NCBI GenBank assembly: GCA_013399855.1
Contig: VXAY01004336.1
Location: forward strand, 926,076 to 990,075
Source of the DNA: Oxyruncus cristatus
Taxonomy: Eukaryota; Chordata; Aves; Passeriformes; Cotingidae
DNA length: 64,000 bases
Direction: 5' to 3'
This document shows, in pieces, positions 52,971-64,000 of the stretch. The notes beneath the pieces are model-generated. The model saw only the letters and a program-made list of their open reading frames with translations. It ran no database searches and was not told the DNA's origin. Numbering within the stretch: the first letter of the stretch is position 1; every line of letters starts with the position of its first letter. The position numbers were made by a program, and so were the translations under genes.

Positions 52971-54453
52971 CCTACCATACCTGCACCAGGAGCTATTTAT
53001 TAGCATAACACTCTTCCTTTTAAAGATTTCATAACAACTAAAGTATATACAAAGTCTTACAGCATTTACACAATAAAAAAGTTTCCTATTAGCTGATGTA
53101 GTATAAGGTAGTGCTGCAATTTACTTCAAAGCATGTATACAATAATAATGAAGCAGACCACTGTACTTTCAACTTCTCGACTTCCACACCACCACTGTCA
53201 GTTGAAATGACAGTTAATTAAACCACTGGGAAGACACAGATTGTCAAAAGATTTGTAACAGGTTGATCTGCAGCACTAACCATGTTAAGGAGGTAAAAAA
53301 AAAAGAAAAAAAAGCTACATACTGTCATGTTTCTACACTTTCCTAGAGCTGTAACAAACCCTCACAGCCTTAGATATAACATATGCAAGACAACATAATC
53401 ACATTTTTTCAGATATAGTTCAGCTACTGAGTGTATTTACTTCTGAATAGGAGACGTTATATTGATATGGCTGTGTGTTTCCATTTTTGTTCATTAACTG
53501 TTCAAATAGTTCTACAAAAAAAATTAGAAGACAGCATGGAGTTTGTAGTCATGATGTGCTTTGACTAATAAAGGCATTCAATATCAGCTATAGGATCTAA
53601 TTATTCCTGTCAAAAGTTTAAGACCAGGAATCTTTTGAGTAAAAATTAAACCCACAAAATCCCACACCTGCGCTGTCTGATCACTCCGACCTTCTTTAAG
53701 CTTTTCCAACAGGGATAATACAAAATCATTAAAAATGCTTCCACCAACCCAAATGCAAGACTCATTTAGTTTATGAGAGGTCAAGAAGATTCACTAGACT
53801 ATTTCTGCTGTAAAATGGAGGGAGCTTACCTAGAAAAAAGAAACCTTTACAGAACAGTGCCTTACTACTAGTAGGGATATATAGTTTAACAATGATACAT
53901 AATTTAAGAACATAGCATTCTTTGCCTTTTAGAAACAGCTTTCATGTGCCAATAATGCACTTTCTACAAGAGATAAGGCTGCTTTGCCTATCGTCATATG
54001 CCTAAACCTCTTATTTTGGCCAATTTTGCTTTCCTTCCCCCCCAAAGGGATTCTGTTCCAACTTAGAAACTAGTAACATCAGTTGACAATATCTGTATTA
54101 AGACAAAAAGTGACATATATAAAATCCACAAGGAACCACTTAAATACCAAAGAAGTCCTATAACCTTTCCATGTAAACACTTTGATTATACTGAAGCCCT
54201 AATCAGATTCTTGTCTTAAACTTTTGGCAGATAATGTGTATGCTCAGCCAGGCTCTGTAGTTAGTTATTGTTCAAGTGGAAGCCAGGTCAGCTCACATGT
54301 TGACAGGCATGCAACTTGGAAACATTGCACAACAAGCAACACAAAGAGATTTGAGAAGGGTACAAGACTTCAAGTAGACTTCACAACCCTTCACAAACTG
54401 AATATTCACAGACAAAGATACAGTCCTTGCTTTTTCTATGGTGGATTTCTCTC
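52971..54453 (-). other. FAM110B: FAM110B 3' untranslated region
   Basis: Sequence between the FAM110B stop codon and the first canonical polyadenylation signal met on the minus strand. It is about 1.48 kb, AT-rich, with a U-rich run opposite 53297-53316. No other AATAAA was found in the minus strand across this interval. The 3' boundary is set a few tens of bases past the signal and is approximate. The 66-codon minus-strand frame inside it (53584-53784) begins at TTG and is not considered coding. Confidence 0.6.
52996..53001 (-). terminator. FAM110B: FAM110B poly(A) signal AATAAA
   Basis: TTTATT on the plus strand gives AATAAA on the gene strand, about 1.45 kb past the stop codon. Roughly 25-50 nt downstream the gene strand becomes U- and GU-rich (opposite the A-rich run at 52950-52974). 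That is the expected downstream cleavage element. Confidence 0.6.
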
Positions 54454-55644
<1,191 letters not shown>

Positions 55645-55816
55645 TTAAGCACAATGAATAGCCGATGAATCCTGGGATCTGAGCGTTAGCAGCAGTGCCT
55701 CATCTCACAGCTCATTAAATAACACTGCGTTTCTCTTTTAAAAGGCAGCCTTTGTAGGGCAAGGGCACCCGACACAAGTCCGTATTAGTCTGCTCCGCTG
55801 ACTCCTTTCTTCTCAC

Positions 55817-55869
55817 TGAAAGATGTGGGAGTCTCGCCGTTCCCTTTGCGCTCCGCTACCGGCAGCGAT
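55817..55869 (-). other. FAM110B: Possible small FAM110B leader exon
   Basis: On the minus strand a strong acceptor, TTGGTTATTCTGCATTTCAG, ends at 55870. A 53-nt ATG-free CpG-rich segment follows, and a GTGAGAAG donor-like site begins at 55816. Joined to 55616 it gives a leader without upstream ATGs and an intron of 200 nt. The donor has A rather than G as its last exon base, which weakens it. A single longer terminal exon from 55869 is the alternative. Confidence 0.3.
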
Positions 55870-56015
55870 CTGAAATGCAGAATAACCAACCACACGTTAG
55901 TGAGAGTGCCTGACATCAGAGCGATAGCAACAGCCGCCGCCCAGCCCTCCTCTCCCACCGCTGGATGGGATGCACTGCTGGTGCACAGCAGAGGCACAGC
56001 GCTCAGGGTGCCCGT
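55820..56015. promoter_or_regulatory. CpG-rich patch upstream of FAM110B coding exon
   Basis: About fourteen CpG dinucleotides in 200 bp, including GCGCTCCGCTACCGGCAGCG and GCCGCCGCCC, in a region that is otherwise CpG-poor apart from the coding exon. It may mark an alternative FAM110B promoter or the CpG-rich leader exon described above. No TATA box was seen. Confidence 0.35.
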
Positions 56016-58457
56016 GCCCTGCTCCCCTGAGCATCTTACAAGACATGTATTGCTCAGTGTTTACACTCTGAGCTTGGATTTAACAAAATCACATTGGGGG
56101 AAAAAAAAAAAAAATTGAATCCTACCACAATACAGCCATGGATTTCTAGAGGGAGAAAGGGAAGCAAAATGTGACAATTCGGAGACTTAGACCCACCTAT
56201 CTCCTGAAGATCAGTGAAAGAGCACTTTAGCACTTTCAAACTAGTACATTCAGCTTTGATAAGTTAGTGAACCTATTTTATCTCTAAAACCCAAACATTT
56301 TTCTCCTTACAGACATCATATTCTATAATCTCAGAAATTAAGTGTATTTTCCTATTCATTAAATGTTTCAGAAAACTGTGTGGTCTAAAATGCAGAGAGC
56401 AAACAGAGACACATAACATTTTAAGTGCAATGCACACCTTTCATCATTAATCTAATATAAAATCAACAACTAAAAAACAAGACATGTTACTACAGCCACT
56501 GATGCCAGTTCAAAGTCTGTTTGAACATCAGTCCCCACAGCACCAGTGCTCTAGCAATAAAATAAGGCTTTCCAAGTTCTCATGATCACCTTACAGGCTT
56601 AACAGAACAAAAAAAAACTGCTTTGTTTCTTGATGAAAGATTCTGGGAACATGCAAAAACACTCTGACTGGGTTTGAAAAAAAAACAACTTGTCTTCAAC
56701 ATCCAGATTTAACCATTCAAGTTTTCTACCAAGCAGTAAGTACAAATGAAGATTACCTTCATCTAATTATTTTAAGATCGATCACTTAGATTGTCACAAC
56801 AGTCTAAAATCCAAGACCATGGATAACATTACAAGTGCTGAAACAATTTTCCCTCCACAAGGCACTGAAGGGCACTTATCACAGAATCCACTTTTCAAGC
56901 AGTGATATTGCTAATGGGTCTCATTTGTTTTATTATTGCCCCATTAATCTATGCTGCCCTTTTTAATATCCCATTTCTATTATCACTATGTTCTTCAGGG
57001 AGAGAAAGAAAAGCAGCTGCTACTTCTTCACTCTATTCTAAGGAAAGCAGAGCAGCATCCTTACCTGGAATGACTTGCTTTTGTGTGCACTGCCATCCTG
57101 TGTGTGCTCATTCATCAATACCCCACTTACTAATATAGGGTGTACATTATTTTGACCAAAATAGAAAAAAAAAAAAAACAAACCCCACCAAAAAAAATAA
57201 ATTCCAGCTAAAGCTACATTAACAGTTAAAAGAAAACAACCTCAAATACTGATGCCCAGAAATACATGATACATACATTGAATATTCTCTCTGTATTATC
57301 CAATGTCAAAGCAAGCAAATAAAATATACAAATGCTATAATGAGATTATAGGAAAAAGCTGAGCTTTCTCCTGAAGGCTCACTGTCACAAACATTCTTCA
57401 AATACAAACTAACATATTTAGGTGGGTGATAAAGCAGACACGCATTCAGTGCAATTGAAAGGGTAGTGAAATGTTAATTAAGCTTCCTTTTCAATGTTGT
57501 TTTATAAATCCTAGTGCTAACTCCTCAGCAGTTTGACTTCCTGAATTTTAACTAAGTCTTTCCGAAAGAGAAAAAGCTTGCTTTCCTCGTTTGAATCAAC
57601 ATATTTATTGGTAGTGTTTTGAAATTAGGAATTTCCAAATGTGCTGAAGGCAATTCCAATGTGCATCTGCACACTCACATTTCTCTTCTGTACACACAAA
57701 TCAAATCCTTCCATGTCACCAGCTCAGAGCTTGATGGCTAAGTGCCTGTATAAATACTCTATTGGTGTGTATATTTAGTATTCCTACACTTGAGCGCAGA
57801 AATCAAATCTATGTGAGAGCAGGGGTACTGTCAAAAGGAAGAAAACCCCACAAAGAACCCAATTCTCTGTACCAAACTCCGTCACCCAACTGAGTTAATA
57901 CTACGTGAATAAGCAAGACCACTTTCCTGATGACTGTCATTAAAGGCCACCACGGTCGTGCCCCAGAGGACAGCTGCCAACTCGGTTCTCCTCCTGGCAA
58001 GCAGCTCCACACACCACTATGGATCGTAGCTGGGGGAAACCAAGGCATCGGGCCTGGGGCTGCTTTTGGAAGTCTTTTCCCAGCATTTAACAATCTCCTT
58101 GCTCTCAACGGCCCTCTTTAATTCCAGCAAGCATTGCTTAGGAGGCTAAGCATCCACATTGGCTTCAGCACCACACTTAAAAGTAAAAAAAAGAAGAAAA
58201 ATAAACCCCACTGTGCATGCATGTTCATCTGAGAGAACAAATGTGCTTGTTTGCAAGCATGTATGGGGTCAAGTGCCCTGAAGTCAATGGAAAGAGGTTG
58301 CAACTGGCAATGTGCTTCAGGCATGTCTAGAAAGAAAAGCAAAGACCTGGCGAGGAGCCCGGACAGAAATGTCCACCTGAGCCAGCACAGGGAGCCTGGG
58401 GGGTAACAGCCAAATAGTTACATGGTCAGACATGGAAGCTTGGTACCTGTGGGTATG

Positions 58458-58489
<32 letters not shown>

Positions 58490-61400
58490 CCTGTGGGGCT
58501 GGTGGTATAAATGAAAGAACATGCAGTTATGAAAAGGGATCAACTTTTTGTGTATTGTTTAAATCGCTCCATTTCACTGAAGTGCTGCATTTGAATATCA
58601 CCAGAAAGTTTATTCAGTACTCTAATCTCAGAGAGATAAAGATTATTAACCAGGTACAGTTGGAAAAGGAAGTGGGATGAAAGAGAGTTGGATGAATGTA
58701 TATTGCTAACGAAAAAACTTCTCCTGCCTGTGCTGGCTGCAGCATTATTCTGCTGCTAGCTAGGAAAGTCAGTTCAATTCCTACCAGCCTCTTTGCTGTC
58801 CATGTCTACCTGAAACACCACAGTGACATTAGAGGGGCTTGCTACTTATTAATTTTGTTGGTAATGATAAAGGCTGAGCAGCAGCAGTACAGTGTAGTCT
58901 CTGGAATACAAAATTGTGCCACTTAGTTTCCAGTTGTGATAATCATCATTGGAGCAATGGAGGTAGAGAAATGGCTTTCTTCTGGCCTAAACTCCAAAGA
59001 AACTCACTGCTTAGGCATCTCAATTCCCCGTTGGGTACATCTCTGGTACCAGTATTGCCCTGAAGAAATTCAAAGGCAAATAGGTTTTCTTCACCCACTC
59101 CCAGGAAATGTGTGAAATATACCTAGGGACTCAAGAAACGTTCCTTTTACTCTGTTTACATCCAAATGTCTGCTCTGTAGCTATAATCTTTTATGGACTG
59201 AATTGTGTTTTTCAGGATTCACTCTGCGTTCCCATTATTGCTCTTATTTATAATAACTACTAGACTTAAGAGATTATTTAAAGAAAAACAAAGACAAAAA
59301 ACTTATGCATGCATTCAAACATAGTTCTTTTTAATATTATGCATACATTAATAAAACCTTTCTGACGATTCTAACTAACTGAGCTCCTCTAACACCTATT
59401 GAAGACCTGTTGAGTAGAATGCAAACAAAGTTTTGGGGTTTTAAAGTTCCATTTTCAGCCAGACAATTCAATCAAGAATCCTTTGCAGAGGCAGAGATTC
59501 AAAGCACTTAATTTTAGCACATTCTAGATATTGTGCTCTAATCACTCATAAGTCCATAATAAGTTTGTCAGATATTCATATTTAAATAACCGATGCACTG
59601 TCTGCATGATTTAGGGGAACATAACCCAGCAATAGCTATACAACTAACATTAGCTACAAATAAATCCTCTATAAAATATTCTTTCCTTGATTTAAAGCCA
59701 AGACAGTAGGAGGAAATAAACTATGCAGTAACTTTGGAATTACAAGTCCATATATTCTAAATACGCAGTTTCTTGAAATGTACAAGAAATTTATGAGCTG
59801 ACCCCGTTCTGGCAAGTATTTATTTCTAGCAGTATTACAAATACAATATTACTGTACAATAACTGAGTTTATTTTTTCTCTCATACCTAAAACTGCATTC
59901 TAAACACGGACTGAATGATCTTAACCTGTTTCCCTCCCCGGTTCTGCGCCCTGTTGCTCCCACACATTGGCCAAGTTTCAGCCAGTCTTTGCCATAGAAG
60001 AGCACTACTACTATTTTGACAGCATTAAAGTTGCAAAACCGGCAGCAAAAAGCAACATGAAAATGTAGTCCAAATGAAACCAGTGAAATTTCTGTCCTTG
60101 GCTTTGGCAAGGACAGAGCTTCACCTGAAAAAAGGTTACAACGAACCTCGTATTCTTAATTCATCCCTCTGGGACAGCAGATGAAGGAATTGTACAAGAG
60201 GTAGGATGAAGCACAGTGGATAAATATAATGAAGGCTGACAGCCTTTACTCTGCTTTCCTTGATATTTAAAGGCCTGTGTCAATTTTATTTTGAAGGTGA
60301 TAAAATATAACTACCACTACCTCAAGATGCACAATAAACATCATATAAATTCCAGTATAAGTAATCAAGAAGGGATTGCAACAGGACTCAAAGAGATCAG
60401 AAAACAAAATTTGCCCAGGAACATGGGACACAGATGGAAAACCTCAGGCTCTCCTAACAATTAGGTGCACTTCAGAGGTGCAGGTCCCATTATGAAAATG
60501 CCAGTTTGTAATCAGAAAGCCTATAAATGAGGGTGTCACTGAGCTACTGCTCTATGCCCTAAGTTACACTAATGTGTATATGCCTAAAACAGACAGAAGT
60601 TCTTCTGTGGATAATTGTCATTGTAAACCTCACATATATATGTTACTGAGTTTAAAAATACAGGTAAAGGCTAAGTAAACTTGGCTGAAACTGATATAAG
60701 GTTATCCATATCCAGAATGGCAGCAGTATTTTATTTTTGAAGTCAATTTTAGATAAAGATGTATATAGTCTGTAGACTTGGTCTCACATAATATTAACTG
60801 TCAAGATAAAGCATGAGGAGATGAAATAGTCTTTCAGACCTACCATGACTCAGAATACTAATGAAAGTGCCTATTTTCAACTCTGTTCCCCCCCTAAAAC
60901 ATGAAACAGTGAACAGTAAGTGAAGAGCAATATCTATTTGTTCAAGTAGACATTTAGGCCTTTAAAAGGTCATAAATAATGTGAACTACAGTGACCTAAA
61001 ACCAAGAGTGGCAGAATTATGTAGACAAGGGAAATTTCCACCAAGTGGGAAGCTAACAACTTTGGCAAAGGTGGCTACTTTTCAATGCTGATGTATTATT
61101 TCCAACCAAAAAAACCCAAACTACAACTAGCATTAACTTTGTATTAGCATGCATAGATGAATATACAATGGGCTGATATATTTCAACTAATTCTGCTTTG
61201 CTCTTATATCACACTCAAAGACTTTTAAGACAAAACCCTCCATAAATAAAACAGTGCCACCACTTAGCACTCTTTCTATTTCAATGTGAAGTGAAAATGA
61301 TGAGGCTTAAAGCAGCATGTTGCCATAACCAGAAATGCTGAAACCATTAAGTTTTACAGAAATAGCTTCTGTAAAATCCACAGAGATATAAACATCTGGA

Positions 61401-64000
61401 AAGCAGGAAAGCACCTAGCAGCTATACTTACATACTAGCTCTGTAACGTATGCCTAGAGCTCACTGGGAGCTGGATAGAGATGCCTCTTTGAAAGAAAAA
61501 CCTTTAGAAAACATTTTGTTTCTTTTTAGTTCTGAAATCCATCACTGTTACATCTCCTACACAGTAGCAATAGTCACCTCTCAGTGATACTTGCTTCTGG
61601 GTTAAATACTGCCCTATAGATACCTGACACACATGAAAACAAGCTTCCTTCAACAGGCACAAACAGTTGCACAAATGCACAAGAAAGCTCAGAAACGAAA
61701 TTTCCCTTTCTTCCAACTAGACAAAACCCCCAATATAACACATCCTATTATTTAGAGTGATATATAGACTGTGTTTATAAAAGCTGTAGTGGAAAACAAT
61801 TCTGTTTTCTTTGGACCCCTGTGTTGCTTACACCATGTTGTACTCTTTGCAATAATTGCAGTCACTCATTTAAACAAAAAAAATCAGGAAAGGGCTCAAA
61901 AAAGTACAATAAGGAATGAAATTTTTTATTACATTTGTTACTCTAGCCTTATGTGAATACTTTTATTTCAGTGTGCATTTTATGAGAGTGATGCTCTAAA
62001 CACTTCTCAAAGCTTTAGAGGAAACACCCGTACTCTTTGTTTATCAGCCAGTGTCACTGGTCACAAGTTCAAACCACTTTTATCCTTTTAATTCTCCATC
62101 TCTCCATACCCATCATGTTTTAAGTTTATAGTCTCCTCCCTACAACAAGACCGCAATTCCCAGTTTATCCTGTGGTCTCCTGGGCCTACATAATTCTCCC
62201 AGGATCTCTTCTGCACTTTTAGAAAACAACACAACCTCCTACTTCAATACAGGATCCCTGGACCTGGTGCTTTGTCACATTTCAGAAGTTCATCAAACCC
62301 TTAGGTTCCTACTGTACCATGTCCCAGCTGCTTGGTCCCTCTTCTCTGGAAAAAGGGGGACTTTTATTCCCTGCTACTTCTCCACCTCTTCTTCAAACTG
62401 CTTCCCCATTGCACCATCCCGTTTTTGCAAGACGCAATAACTCCTGCTCTGGTCTAGCTGAAGGAGCAGTGCTATCTGCCCTACACTTTTCCTTTCTTCT
62501 CTACTGATAGGAAAAGCTAGCACCTCATCTCCTTGTTCCTGGCAGCTGTCCTTCACAGCCATGCTTGGATTTGGCATCCTACTAAACCACCTTTTTTCCC
62601 AGTGGTAATGTTTCCAATGTGTGGGGAAAAAAAATTTAATTGGGGGTTCACTGCTGCACACCGGGAGAAAACAGAGTGAGGCAGAACAACAAAATGATTT
62701 TAAATATGAAGCTCAACAAAAATATTTTAAATGGAACACTACTCATTTTAGTTCCTATCTAAAATCCATAGTAATTCTTAACAAGTACATTTTAAGAGTG
62801 AGACGTATTCTAAGCTAACTGAATCTTTGTGGCAATAGGTTCAGCAGAAATCATATGCACTTGTGAAGAAGGAAACAAAAATCTTCTGTCTCAAAAATGC
62901 AGAGATACACCTGCAAAGAACCCTCCTTCTAGTATTACCACAGATACAGTGCCTCATTAGCAGGATTTTCAGATTCCATACATCAGTCACCCAGGTGGAC
63001 CCCGCCCCAACACTGCGTAGTCTGGTCCTCAACAACAGGAGCACAAGTGTCATCAGTAATTAGGCAGCTGGGGAACAAATTCTGCAGTTTCCCTCACCAA
63101 AATAATGATTATCATTAACTCACCTATGGAACACACATCTTGACAGCAGCATTTTCAAAATGCCAATTCTGAGCCATTTGACACACTGAGATAAATTAAA
63201 TATAATCCTAAATCCTTTAATTGAAAACTTGTATGAATGTTAAAGCGCTCTACTGCAGCATACTCGTCACCACCAGTGCAGATACAGAATCAGACTTGGT
63301 CTTAACTTACACTATGGAGTAAGCCCTAAAACATTAATCAACTTGGCTTGAATGAACTTCTGCATGTAAACTTCAAAATATTAAGAAACCAAGCCAGATT
63401 TAGATGGAGAAAGTGGAAGTATGGATTTTCAAAATGAGTGTTTATATTAAATGGTCTGTCTGACTTATAGCCAAAGATCTGAGAACCCAAAACCAGGAGA
63501 CTTCTGTAGGTTCACCTCCATAGTTACTGCAGCGAGGCAACATGACCTCCCGCGGATATTTGTCATTTTGCTTCATGCAAACATATGAAAGCACCCTCAA
63601 GCTGAGCACTAAAAACTAATCAGCACTGAAATACACACATCTAAAATTGTAGGATCTTTGGGAAAACAAAGTCTCTCCATTCACCATTTAAGTGACAGCA
63701 GTGTTCATAAAATCCTGGGTAGCTGATATTTAAGCCTGGATCTCACCTTGAAGCACACATTCCTCTGCCAGTATTTTTTGCCTCAACTAATAAATTGGAA
63801 ATCACTTCTGGGCTCTTCTGTCTGCGTACAAGTCCCCAGCTATGTATGCTCTGAACATCATACCAAGTCAAAACCTGGACACCTTCCCCATGTCCCATAT
63901 TTGACTTCTGTGTTTGCCCATATCCCCTATTTATTTTCTATGGAAAGGAACTGTGAGAAATCTGGAATGAACCTGAGCATGTAGGACAGAAGAGATGTTC
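55870..64000 (-). other. Probable FAM110B 5' intron / upstream DNA
   Basis: About 8 kb with no supported coding exon. Mammalian FAM110B has untranslated 5' exons spread over a long distance, so this is most likely intron, and the first exon lies outside the window. It contains A-rich runs near 56,101 and 57,164-57,199 and a CA/TA microsatellite at 58,458. No CR1 or LTR was recognised. Short frames here have no family resemblance. Confidence 0.5.
58458..58490. repeat. (CA)n(TA)n microsatellite
   Basis: A compound dinucleotide repeat: about nine CA units run directly into about seven TA units. The repeat is bordered by two copies of TACCTGTGGG (58444-58453 and 58488-58497). It is probably polymorphic in length. 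Confidence 0.9.

Noticed and set aside
53584..53784. 66-codon protein-like frame inside the FAM110B 3' UTR
   Set aside because: It starts at TTG, lies after the FAM110B stop codon, and has no recognised domain.

Overview
The window looks like a stretch of bird nuclear genome. It holds one recognisable protein gene, long non-coding flanks with low CpG, CR1 LINE fragments as the main interspersed repeat, and one solo retroviral LTR. CR1 is also found in turtles and crocodilians, so 'bird' is an inference from repeat style and the low repeat load; the species cannot be read from the sequence. Almost all short open frames are chance frames, and many begin at GTG or TTG, which a vertebrate nuclear gene would not use.

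Layout. Bases 1-52,970 are intergenic DNA on the 3' side of FAM110B. They contain CR1 fragments at 4.2, 28.9-30.4 (a nested pair), 34.8 and 47.2-48.0 kb, a solo LTR at 45.6-46.2 kb, simple-sequence tracts at 14.6 and 41.1 kb, and a few small patches with unusual structure or CpG content. In the human genome FAM110B lies between BPNT2/IMPAD1 and UBXN2B, with UBXN2B on its 3' side. If synteny holds, this is the FAM110B-UBXN2B interval. Bases 52,970-55,616 (minus strand) are the terminal exon of FAM110B, carrying the whole 370-codon reading frame and a roughly 1.5 kb 3' UTR that ends at a single AATAAA. Bases 55,617-64,000 are upstream FAM110B sequence: a CpG-rich patch with a possible small leader exon at 55.82-55.87 kb, then probable 5' intron.

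The most interesting unexplained structure is a near-perfect stem-loop at 32,612-32,699. It has 28 stem positions (25 Watson-Crick, one G-U, two mismatches) around an 18-nt loop, plus three more basal pairs, and it sits in otherwise empty intergenic DNA. It has the shape of a microRNA precursor. Two weaker stem-loops lie within 1.3 kb of it. Other points to check are a 20-bp perfect palindrome at 27,040, four ACGT cores within 45 bp at 39,365, a CRE-plus-double-E-box cluster at 12,721, the nested CR1 insertion, and the FAM110B leader structure. No prokaryote-type system, CRISPR array, operon or tRNA was seen.
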